Shown: piece after piece, positions 38,318-46,449 of the stretch
How positions within the stretch are numbered: position 1 is the first letter of the stretch
Layout: the number at the start of each line of letters is the position of its first letter
Assembly: GCA_011523365.1 (NCBI GenBank)
Contig: WTGY01000030.1
Span: forward strand, 1-64,000
Reading direction: 5' to 3'
DNA length: 64,000 nucleotides
Source of the DNA: Caldilineaceae bacterium
GTDB lineage: Bacteria; Chloroflexota; Anaerolineae; Caldilineales; Caldilineaceae
Notes under the pieces: model-generated
What the model was told of the DNA's origin: nothing
The model's database searches: none
What the model saw: the letters and a program-made list of their open reading frames with translations, nothing else
Made by a program: the position numbers and the translations under genes

Positions 38318-38461
38318 CTGGCTTTGAAATCACTTGGCAACTGCAGGGCGTTCCCTGGCAGGCCAAGCAGACGGACGGGCACCTACTCTGGGCTGGACAG
38401 GTCTACCGACAGCAATCGACATCGGGGCTGTCGGAAGACGCAGGATGCCCGCGGGGGCAGG

Positions 38462-38740
38462 TCAGATCCGGTCGGTATTGCCGCCGGTCATTGCCGGAAC
38501 GAAATGCACTTCGCTGTCCGGCCCCACGGCTGCGCGCAGGCCGCGATTCTGGACGGCACCGTCAACGGCGACGGTCCAACCGGGTCGAATGCGTCCTTCG
38601 TCGATGATGCGTTCAGCAACGCCCGGGAACTGTTCCTCCAGAGCTGCGACCAACTCGCGCACCGATTCGCCTTCGGCCTCGACGATCTGCTGGCCATTGG
38701 TGAGCGAGCGCATCAGAGGCGGAATCCAGACTTTGGCCAC
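38462..38740 (-). CDS. MoaD/ThiS family sulfur-carrier protein with C-terminal tail
   Basis: A 92-residue ubiquitin-fold protein. The MoaD/ThiS pattern is seen in VAALEEQFPGVAERI and the C-terminal VHFVPAMTGG. The diglycine at 86-87 is followed by five more residues (NTDRI), whereas a working carrier normally ends at GG. The gene follows the large molybdenum hydroxylase subunit by 2 nt, so a role in its cofactor or sulfur supply is likely. Processing by a JAMM-type peptidase, or a non-carrier role, would explain the tail. Confidence 0.75.
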   Translation of the reverse strand: MAKVWIPPLMRSLTNGQQIVEAEGESVRELVAALEEQFPGVAERIIDEGRIRPGWTVAVDGAVQNRGLRAAVGPDSEVHFVPAMTGGNTDRI

Positions 38741-38742
38741 GC

Positions 38743-41064
38743 TCAGTCGTCTCCCGGAACCAGTTCAGCTGCCTCAGCCTCGTTGGCCCACATGGCCTCG
38801 AGGAGATTGGCAGGGGAGATCGGGAGCTTGTCCATGCGCACGCCGGTGGCCTGGTAGACCGCGTTGGCGACTGCGCCGGCAGGCGGCACAATGTTGACTT
38901 CACCCACGCCGCGTACACCATACGGGTGAGCGGGGTGGGGGACTTCGACCATGATCGTTTCGATCATTGGCAGGTCCAGGGACGTTGGCATACGGTAGTC
39001 AAGCAGACTGGCGTTGAGAAGGTGGCCCTCGTCGTCGTAGATGTACTCTTCATTGATTGCCCAGCCGATGCCCTGTGCGACGCCTCCCTGCATCTGTCCT
39101 TCGACATAGGAGGGATGGATTGCCTTGCCAACGTCCTGGGCAATTGTGTAGCGGAGAATCGTGATCTTGCCCGTATCGGGGTCGACCTCAATATCTACGC
39201 ACTGCGTGGAGAAGCCTGGGCCGAAGTCCTGCGGATGGACCGTGGAACTGGCCATCAGGGGCTCTTCGCGCTGGACGAGACCGGCGGCCTCGGCGAATGA
39301 AACGCTCTCGCTACCGGCGCTGAATGTTCCTTCTTCGTAGCATACGTCAGCGGCTGCGACTTCCCACTGATCGGCGAGGCGGTTCTTCATTTCTTTAAGG
39401 AGCTGCCGGCCAAGGTTGTAGGCGGCCAGACCGGTTGCGAAGGTGGTACGGCTGCCGCCGGTCACGTCGTTGTAGGAGACCGTGTCGGTATCGACGACGC
39501 GGGCCTTCACCTGCTCATATTCGATATCCATGGCTTCGGCCAGCTGCATGGCGATCGAGGCTCGCGTACCGCCGATGTCGGTGGAGGCTTCGTTCAGGTT
39601 AACCGTGCCATCGGGGTTAAGGACAGCGGTTGCGCTGGACTGGCCGCCCCAGTTGTTCCAGTAGCCGGAGGCGATGCCGCGGCCGCGGTATTTGCCTTCA
39701 AGCGGAGACTGGTAGTGTTCAGAGTCGCGGATGGCTTCCACAGTCTCAATTTGACCGATGCGGGCGTACTGCAGGCCGTCCGGCCGGCGGTCGTTCTCCT
39801 TGGCGCCGTTGAGGATGCGGAAATCAGCGGGGTCCATGCCCAGCTTTTCGGCCAGTTCATCGACGACGCTTTCAACTGCAAAGGCAACGTTTGTTCCGCC
39901 GGGCGCGCGATAGGCTGCGCTACGGGGCCGGTTAACGACGATGTCGTAGCCGTCCACCTGAAGGTTGTCGATGGCGTAGGGGGCCAGGCTCACGTTGGCG
40001 GCCGCGCCGACGGGTGAGCCGGGGTAGGCACCGGCCTCGTAATAGAGTTCGGCGAGGGCAGCGGAGATTTTGCCGTCTGCGTCGACGCCGATCTTCACGC
40101 GGATATTGGAGCCTGAGGTGGGCCCCGTCGCGGCCAGGACATCGGCACGACTCATCACGATTTTTACAGGTTCAAAGCCGGCCTTTTGGGAGAGTATTAC
40201 GGCGACGGGCTCGACATAGACGTTAATTTTACCGCCGAAACCGCCCCCGATCTCGGTGGGAACCACTTTGAGTCGTGAGACCGGGATCTTCAGGATCTCA
40301 CAGACCTGGCCTCGCACTGCGAAGGAGCCCTGCGTGCTGGTCCAGATTATGATCTGGCCGTCGGCGCTGTACAAAGCGGTGGCGGCGTGCGGTTCGATGT
40401 AGCCCTGATGGACCGTTTCGGTGCGGTAGGTGCGGTCGACGACCAGATGAGCACCGGCAAAGCCAGCGTCCAGGTCGCCGCGCTGGTGGCTGAAGACGGA
40501 GGCCAAGTTGGTCGGCTCGGTACCGATTTCGCCCATTGAGTCGGTACGCAGCGTCTCCAGTAGGATAGGCGCATCGTCGGCGAGGGCATCGTCAACGGTC
40601 ATCACCGGGGGCAGCAACTCGTAGTCGACTTCGATCAACCCGGCGGCCTCCTCGGCGATATGGGGGGAGGTCGCGGCCACAGCCGCCACTGCATGGCCGT
40701 GGTACAGGACCTTCTCACTTGCCAGGACGTTATCGCTCAGGTATTTAAGGTTGATGGCGCCTTCGCCCAGGTCTTCGACCTTGTCTTCGGCCTCAGGCAG
40801 ATCGGCGGCGGTGACGACGGCGCGCACACCGGGCAGGGCTTCGGCCTTGCTGGTGTCGATGGAGCGGATGTGGGCATGGGCGTGGGGACTGCGCAGGACG
40901 AAGCCGTGCAGCAGTCCGGTCATCTGCACGTCAGCGGCGTAGACGGCGCGGCCCGTTACTTTGTCCACGCCGTCCGGCCTTACAGGGCGGGTGCCGATGA
41001 CCTTATAGCCGTTCTGACCGTTAGCGGCCAGCGTACCAGTTCCATTCTGTTTCGTACCGGCCAT
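38743..41064 (-). CDS. Xanthine dehydrogenase/CO dehydrogenase family, molybdopterin-binding large subunit
   Basis: A 773-residue large subunit. The a/b hammerhead domain (GRAVYAADVQMTG) is followed by the molybdenum-binding core (GGFGGKINVYVEP, AYRAPGGTN) and the active-site Glu (about 722) in GVRGVGEVN. The AYxCSFR loop that marks form I CO dehydrogenase is absent, so the enzyme is a hydroxylase of an unknown N-heterocycle or aldehyde. The start lies 18 nt downstream of the iron-sulfur subunit; the gene order is FAD, 2Fe-2S, large subunit, MoaD-like. Confidence 0.9.
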   Translation of the reverse strand: MAGTKQNGTGTLAANGQNGYKVIGTRPVRPDGVDKVTGRAVYAADVQMTGLLHGFVLRSPHAHAHIRSIDTSKAEALPGVRAVVTAADLPEAEDKVEDLGEGAINLKYLSDNVLASEKVLYHGHAVAAVAATSPHIAEEAAGLIEVDYELLPPVMTVDDALADDAPILLETLRTDSMGEIGTEPTNLASVFSHQRGDLDAGFAGAHLVVDRTYRTETVHQGYIEPHAATALYSADGQIIIWTSTQGSFAVRGQVCEILKIPVSRLKVVPTEIGGGFGGKINVYVEPVAVILSQKAGFEPVKIVMSRADVLAATGPTSGSNIRVKIGVDADGKISAALAELYYEAGAYPGSPVGAAANVSLAPYAIDNLQVDGYDIVVNRPRSAAYRAPGGTNVAFAVESVVDELAEKLGMDPADFRILNGAKENDRRPDGLQYARIGQIETVEAIRDSEHYQSPLEGKYRGRGIASGYWNNWGGQSSATAVLNPDGTVNLNEASTDIGGTRASIAMQLAEAMDIEYEQVKARVVDTDTVSYNDVTGGSRTTFATGLAAYNLGRQLLKEMKNRLADQWEVAAADVCYEEGTFSAGSESVSFAEAAGLVQREEPLMASSTVHPQDFGPGFSTQCVDIEVDPDTGKITILRYTIAQDVGKAIHPSYVEGQMQGGVAQGIGWAINEEYIYDDEGHLLNASLLDYRMPTSLDLPMIETIMVEVPHPAHPYGVRGVGEVNIVPPAGAVANAVYQATGVRMDKLPISPANLLEAMWANEAEAAELVPGDD

Positions 41065-41082
41065 TTGATATCCTCCTCGGTC

Positions 41083-41556
41083 CTACGCGTCGTTTTCGGC
41101 CACGTCCAATACTGCTCGCACGATCTTGTCGTAGCCTGTGCAGCGGCAGAGATTGCCAGCCAGCCATAGGCGAACATCGTGCTCGTTGGGAGCGGGATTG
41201 TCATCAAGGAGCGCCTTGGCAGAGACGATGAATCCCGGGGTGCAGATTCCGCACTGCAAAGAGGCGTGCTCGAGGAATTTCTGCTGAAGCGGATGCAGAA
41301 CGCCATCTTCTGCGATACCTTCGATAGTCACGACCGAGCGGCCTTCAATCTCCGGGGCCAGCACGAGGCAGGAGTTAACGAGAACGCCGTCCAGGATGAC
41401 GTTGCATGCGCCACAGTTGCCGTTGCCGCAGCCTTCTTTGCTGCCGATGAGACCCAGGTTGTCTCTAAGCGCCTCCAGCAAAGTCTGACGAGGCTCACAA
41501 AGGAAAACAGTCTCTTCACCATTCAGTGTTGTCTCTACAGCGATCTTTTTAGCCAT
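41083..41556 (-). CDS. Molybdenum hydroxylase 2Fe-2S subunit (CoxS-like)
   Basis: A 157-residue small subunit. The plant-ferredoxin-type cluster uses Cys43, Cys48, Cys51 and Cys63; the second cluster uses Cys102, Cys105, Cys137 and Cys139 (CGICTPG, CRCTG). Electrons pass from the molybdenum centre through these clusters to FAD. Its first 8 bases overlap the end of the FAD subunit gene. Confidence 0.93.
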   Translation of the reverse strand: MAKKIAVETTLNGEETVFLCEPRQTLLEALRDNLGLIGSKEGCGNGNCGACNVILDGVLVNSCLVLAPEIEGRSVVTIEGIAEDGVLHPLQQKFLEHASLQCGICTPGFIVSAKALLDDNPAPNEHDVRLWLAGNLCRCTGYDKIVRAVLDVAENDA

Positions 41557-42460
41557 GTCCGTTCAGTCTCCCCAATTCATCAACGGTTTTGGTGCTTCGT
41601 GCCCGGTCAATTGCGATCCTCAGCGCGCGATGTGTCAGAACAGCTGACAGGTGTTTACGCTGGGGAATCGTGCCACGCATATCACTGATCGGTCTTGCCG
41701 CGGCCTTGGCCAGGTCGGCGGCCACTGCCAGAGACTCTTCGGAGACCGGTTGACCGGCCAACGCGTCGCCTGCCTCCTGAACAAACAGCGGGGTTGGCGC
41801 GACAGCGCCCAACGCGACGCGTGCAGACTGGATTGTGCTGTTGTCATCGCTCAGGACTACAGAAGCGCCGGCGCCGACGACGGCAATATCCATTTCATTG
41901 CGCGGGATGAAGCGCAGATAGGCTGCACCGAAGTTAGCGGGCGGCGTGGGAAATTCGAGCGCGATCAGGAACTCGCCGTTTTCGAGAACGTTGCGGCCAG
42001 GTCCCGTACAGAAGTCTTCCGCTGCGACCGTGCGCCGGCCGTTGGGGCCGGCGATATGACAGGTGACGTTGTGGGCAATGAGATTGGGAATCGAATCTGC
42101 GGCTGGGGAAGAGTTACAGAGGTTGCCGCCGATGCTGGCGCGGCCCTGAATCTGCGTGCCGCCGATCAGGTGCGTCGAATCGATCAGGGCCGGATAGGCG
42201 TCGCGAATGGCCTGATTGGCATTGATTGAATGGCAGGCAACCGATGCGCCCAATGTCAGGCCGTCGCCGCTGATAGAAATCGCCATCAGCTCGGGGATTC
42301 GCTTCACGTCGACGACAGTGTCCAGTGCAAGGCGCCCTTCCTGAAGCTGCGCGATCAGGTCCGTCCCCCCGCTCAGCGGTCGGGCCCTACCGCCCCCGGC
42401 AGCCAGGGCCGAGATAGCCTCGTCCACACTAGTTGGTGCTACAAATTCAAATGCTTGCAA
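41549..42460 (-). CDS. Molybdenum hydroxylase FAD-binding subunit (CoxM-like)
   Basis: A 303-residue FAD subunit. The FAD-binding motifs RPLSGGTDLI and GGTQIQGRASIGGNLCNSSPAAD and the C-terminal CO-dehydrogenase flavoprotein domain are clear. The start codon is TTG with a strong AGGAGG 7 nt upstream; no ATG fits better. First gene of the operon, transcribed towards the large subunit. An extended -10 candidate lies at 42576-42584. Confidence 0.9.
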   Translation of the reverse strand: MQAFEFVAPTSVDEAISALAAGGGRARPLSGGTDLIAQLQEGRLALDTVVDVKRIPELMAISISGDGLTLGASVACHSINANQAIRDAYPALIDSTHLIGGTQIQGRASIGGNLCNSSPAADSIPNLIAHNVTCHIAGPNGRRTVAAEDFCTGPGRNVLENGEFLIALEFPTPPANFGAAYLRFIPRNEMDIAVVGAGASVVLSDDNSTIQSARVALGAVAPTPLFVQEAGDALAGQPVSEESLAVAADLAKAAARPISDMRGTIPQRKHLSAVLTHRALRIAIDRARSTKTVDELGRLNGHG

Positions 42461-42575
42461 AGAACTACCTCCTCGATGGGTTCGGTTATTGGAGTCTCTG
42501 TGCGCGGAACGTTGATCGAAGTCCGCTATGGGTAACGAGGAAATCGAAAAATCACAAGGAGCCTACATCGGTTCA

Positions 42576-42584
42576 GTTATACCA
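42576..42584 (-). promoter_or_regulatory. Possible extended -10 promoter of the molybdenum hydroxylase operon
   Basis: TGG-TATAAC on the minus strand, about 115 nt upstream of the FAD subunit start. The -35 position is not consensus. Confidence 0.35.
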
Positions 42585-42664
42585 TAAGATCAGACAAGAC
42601 GAAAAACGAGCTTACTGATTTTCACGCGACGCCGGGTCGGCTAAATCGCTCCAATTGGAGTAAG

Positions 42665-45382
42665 ATGACGACAGTCAGTTATCCGACAACCGCGCCAGTT
42701 TGCGCTTCTGGAACCCCCGAGCGGATGAGACTGCTATACCTTGCCATTGCCTATCACCTGGGCCTTGCCGCGGGACAGTTAGTTTGGAAACAGGGTTGGT
42801 TTGGATGCGGTACCGGCGACCACTTCTGGGTCGCCGCCCTGACCCTTGTTTCGTTCTGCATTTGGATGGACACCAGAGGCGCGGGCCGCGCCGGCGTGCC
42901 GATGCGCTGGCCGGCGGCAGCTGGCTTTATTCCGCCGCGCAGGACGCCCTCGACCTGGTTGGCCGGTGGGATCGTTCTTGCCGGCATTTGTGGTATCCTT
43001 CGCCTCGGTTCGCACCCGCCCCAGCCCTGCCCCGGGCCAGCCGATCTGGCCTACTACCACCTGGACAGCAGAGAGAATATCAGCCGGCTGACAACGGTCG
43101 ATGGCTACGTGTCGAGCTATCCGATTCTAAGTGACGGACGGCAGCGGCTGGACATCGCAGTGGAGTCTCTGGAGGTCGAAGGCAGTCGGAAAAAGGTCAG
43201 TGGGAGAGTTCGACTGCATACGGACACGGACTATCGATTCCGCTTCGGTGAGAGTTTGAGAGTAAAAGGGCAGTTAACGGAGCCAACAGTCCTGGGGGAA
43301 TTCGATTACGGGGCATATCTGGCGCGCAAGCAGATTCACAGCTTGATGCTTCGGCCGCACGTCGAACCACAGCCGGGGATGTTGCGCGGGGGCGGCCTGT
43401 TTCAGTACGTCTTCGGGATGCGCGGCCGCGGGGAGAGGCTTCTTAAGCGCTTGCTTCCGGAGCCGTACGCGGCGCTGGCCAGCGGAATGCTCCTGGGAAT
43501 CGAAGCCGGCATACCCGGAGAGCTGTACAATAGGTTTAACCTTACGGGGACCAGCCACGTTATCGTGATCAGCGGCAGCAACGTGGCGCTGGTCACCGGA
43601 GTGCTGATGGCGCTGGGTATCTGGCTGTTTGGGCTACGCTGGGCGGGATGGCTGACGCTAGCGGGGCTTGCCCTTTACACGCTTCTTGTAGGCGGCGACG
43701 CCTCAGTCATGCGGGCGGCTCTGATGGGGGGTCTGTATGTTGTTGCGACCTTGCTTGGTCGTCAGAGCACTGCACTTGTAAGCCTGGCCGCGGCATGCTT
43801 GCTGATGACACTGTGGAATCCACTCATGCTCTGGGACGTGGGCTTTCAGCTAAGCAGTGCGGCCACACTCGGCCTGATACTGATGGGCCCGGCCCTTACT
43901 GAGAGCTTTACGTCATTTTGGGCCAAGGGGATAAGAGGTCGAGGGCGGTGGCGGCCCTTGCCTGGAAGTCCCAAGGCGACCTTTCTCAGACCCAATTCGA
44001 TCGGTGACCTGTTACGTGATGGCCTGCTGTTGACCGTCGCGGCCAGCATTACGACCTATCCCCTGATCGTGTATTACTTCGGTCGTCTGAGTCTAGTCAG
44101 TTTGCTATCGAATCTTCTGATCACGCCCGTACAGCCCGGGATATTGATCTTCGGCGCCACGGCCCTGGTGGTCGGACTCTCGGGCCTGGAGCAGGTGGCT
44201 CAGTACTTGCTGTTTGTACCGTATGCGAGTCTATGGTGGACGACGATGATCGTAAACTGGAGCGCTAGTTTTCAATTTGCCAGTGTGGGGGTCAACTGGT
44301 TTGAAGGCGGCGCGGTAGCTGTCACCTACGCCGCGATTCTTGGATTGAACTGGCGCAGGCCGGTGCGGGCCTATCTTCGCCGACTGTGGCAAAGGATTGT
44401 CCGAACTTCTCCTCGGCAGCACGGCGAGACTTCGGCAAGCAAGAAGCTGGCGGAGCTTGTCATGGCGACGCCGGCCTGGGCTTTGGGCGCCCTGTCGTTG
44501 GTCGCCGGGATGGTGTGGTGGATAGTCTTGACGCAGCCGGACGGCCTTCTCCATGTGCACTTCCTTGACGTAGGGCAGGGGGACGGCATTTTTGTCCAGA
44601 CGCCGAGCGGGAACCAGGTGTTGATTGATGGCGGGGATGACAGCCAGCAGCTATTCGCGGAGCTGGGCGAAGTGATGCCGTTTTGGGATAGGGAGATTGA
44701 TTACGCGATTGTGACCCACCCAGACTGGGATCATATGGGGGGCCAGACGGACCTGGCTGAACGTTTCAGAGTCGGCCAGGCGGTAATCAGCGAAAACACG
44801 CGTGACCATGAAGATGCCCAGCTCTGGCTGACCGCATTCGGTGCAGTCAGTGTGCCGGTGACAGGGCTTCAGCAGGGAGGCTGGCTGGATCTAGGCGACG
44901 GCGTCGCATTGTGGGCGCTCTGGCCGCCGCCGGAAGGAGAGCTGGAGGGCCTGGACAAAAGTGATAAGAACGAGCGGTCGCTGGTGCTGAAGCTGGTCTA
45001 CGGTGAGTTAACAGTCCTGCTGACGGGCGATGCCGGCGGGCCCAGTGAGGAGCGGCTGCTGCACGGGGGGCAGCCGATTGCCGCGCGCGTGCTCAAGGTG
45101 GGACATCATGGCAGCGAACACAGCAGCGGCCGGGGCTTTGTCGAAGCGGTCGGTCCCAGCGTGGCGGTGATCCAGGTCGGTGCAAAGAACCGTTACGGTC
45201 ACCCGGACCCTGAAGTATTGGAGATACTGGACAGGCGTCTGATTCTCCGAAACGACCGTGACGGGCGTATCCACATTTGGAGCGACGGGAAGCTGATGAG
45301 AGTCGGGACGGAGAACGGAGCCGTCGCCGACCTGATTGAACAGAGCGGGGCTGCGACGACTCTTCGAACGGATTGGGAGTAA
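42665..45382 (+). CDS. comEC: ComEC/Rec2 family competence protein
   Basis: A 905-residue membrane protein. An N-terminal pair of helices and a DUF4131 region come first. The Competence domain (TGTSHVIVISGSNVALVTG, GGDASVMRAALMGG) has multiple helices, and a C-terminal metallo-beta-lactamase domain (LDVGQGDGIFVQTPSG, THPDWDHMGG near 684) follows. ComEC forms the channel for single-stranded DNA in natural transformation, and the beta-lactamase domain is thought to degrade the non-transported strand. No other competence genes are in the window. GGAG lies 5 nt before the ATG. Confidence 0.88.
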   Translation: MTTVSYPTTAPVCASGTPERMRLLYLAIAYHLGLAAGQLVWKQGWFGCGTGDHFWVAALTLVSFCIWMDTRGAGRAGVPMRWPAAAGFIPPRRTPSTWLAGGIVLAGICGILRLGSHPPQPCPGPADLAYYHLDSRENISRLTTVDGYVSSYPILSDGRQRLDIAVESLEVEGSRKKVSGRVRLHTDTDYRFRFGESLRVKGQLTEPTVLGEFDYGAYLARKQIHSLMLRPHVEPQPGMLRGGGLFQYVFGMRGRGERLLKRLLPEPYAALASGMLLGIEAGIPGELYNRFNLTGTSHVIVISGSNVALVTGVLMALGIWLFGLRWAGWLTLAGLALYTLLVGGDASVMRAALMGGLYVVATLLGRQSTALVSLAAACLLMTLWNPLMLWDVGFQLSSAATLGLILMGPALTESFTSFWAKGIRGRGRWRPLPGSPKATFLRPNSIGDLLRDGLLLTVAASITTYPLIVYYFGRLSLVSLLSNLLITPVQPGILIFGATALVVGLSGLEQVAQYLLFVPYASLWWTTMIVNWSASFQFASVGVNWFEGGAVAVTYAAILGLNWRRPVRAYLRRLWQRIVRTSPRQHGETSASKKLAELVMATPAWALGALSLVAGMVWWIVLTQPDGLLHVHFLDVGQGDGIFVQTPSGNQVLIDGGDDSQQLFAELGEVMPFWDREIDYAIVTHPDWDHMGGQTDLAERFRVGQAVISENTRDHEDAQLWLTAFGAVSVPVTGLQQGGWLDLGDGVALWALWPPPEGELEGLDKSDKNERSLVLKLVYGELTVLLTGDAGGPSEERLLHGGQPIAARVLKVGHHGSEHSSGRGFVEAVGPSVAVIQVGAKNRYGHPDPEVLEILDRRLILRNDRDGRIHIWSDGKLMRVGTENGAVADLIEQSGAATTLRTDWE

Positions 45383-45449
45383 CGCAGCGCCGTGAAGGCA
45401 AGTTCAGGCTGCTTGATTCGGGTGCGACGCCAGGTGAATCAGCGGATGG

Positions 45450-45944
45450 TCAGGCATCGTGGTCCACGTCCGGAAGGGCGAGAAAGAGCATGGTGATCCC
45501 GAAAACGACGACCAGGCGAAAGGCAGACTGAAGACCGTTCCACACGTCCGACTGCCACATCAGGAACCACTCCCCGCCGACTGAGTTAAACCCTGTAAAC
45601 CACAGAATGATTCCCAGTGTCAGTCCAGCGATTGCAACGCCCTTGGCCTGACTGAAACTCTTGGCATCATCTTTCGCACGGAAAAGTCTCAGTCCTCCCC
45701 ACCAGCAGAGCGCTGCGACCGCCGTTTCAACTAGGATGATTACCCAATAGAGTGAATGGTGTATTGCCGTCAGGTCAATTGCCCGCCACATACCCTGGTT
45801 GTCGGGGAAAGTCGTGTCCATTTTGAGGACGTGAACAACGAACCAGTAGTTTGATTCATAGTCAGAAAGGTTGTTGAACACTATGAGTGTGGTATGCAGC
45901 GCAATGGCCCAGACCAGGCTTGTTTTCGAAATCCTTGTGAACAT
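45450..45944 (-). CDS. DUF2165 family small integral membrane protein
   Basis: A 164-residue protein with four predicted membrane segments. NLSDYESNYWFVVHVLKMDTTF and WRAIDLTAIHHSLYWVIILVE are the family hallmarks. The function is unknown. It is convergent with comEC. Confidence 0.82.
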   Translation of the reverse strand: MFTRISKTSLVWAIALHTTLIVFNNLSDYESNYWFVVHVLKMDTTFPDNQGMWRAIDLTAIHHSLYWVIILVETAVAALCWWGGLRLFRAKDDAKSFSQAKGVAIAGLTLGIILWFTGFNSVGGEWFLMWQSDVWNGLQSAFRLVVVFGITMLFLALPDVDHDA

Positions 45945-46449
45945 TACTCCTCCGCACTTTTGCGACTTGATGTGTCATCAGGTAGGGGGCTGCGCACAGA
46001 GCCAATTAGCGTTCAAATTGAGAACGCGCCTCATTGCGTATCACTAATTGCGTATTCCAAATTGCGAAGAGGAAGGCAAGACAAGTGGGCGTGCAATGCG
46101 CAACCCTCGTGAGAAATCCCGGCATCATACGGAATCCGCATCAGTATGCGGGTTTCAGGAGGCAATGGTCCCAGTCTGGACGCATTCGCGGCGTAAGGCA
46201 GAACAGGAATCCAGGGGGGACCTAGTATCGAGGAGACTGCGCCGGGGAAGGCCTTGCCCAAGGTACTCCTGTTTCGTCCTCTTCGGATGTCAAGGGGAAT
46301 TGCTGTACAGAGAATGAGCGGAAGCGAAGCGCTTGCCAGAGCCGGCAGTTTTGGGTGCCAGGCAGTGCCCAGTAGCGCGAAATTGCTTTACCAAGGCTTG
46401 TCAACTCATTCCCGAATCCGACGCGTTCGCAAGAGGGCTGTGCGCGGCC
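45945..46449. other. Intergenic region with a short tandem repeat, no gene seen
   Basis: These 505 bases lie upstream of the DUF2165 gene and downstream of the PerM-HAD fusion. Apart from three imperfect 14-bp tandem units at 46033-46074 I see no coding frame, RNA gene or strong terminator. Confidence 0.4.
46033..46074. repeat. Three imperfect 14-bp tandem repeats
   Basis: Units ATTGCGTATCACTA, ATTGCGTATTCCAA and ATTGCGAAGAGGAA follow one another without gaps in a non-coding gap. Confidence 0.6.
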
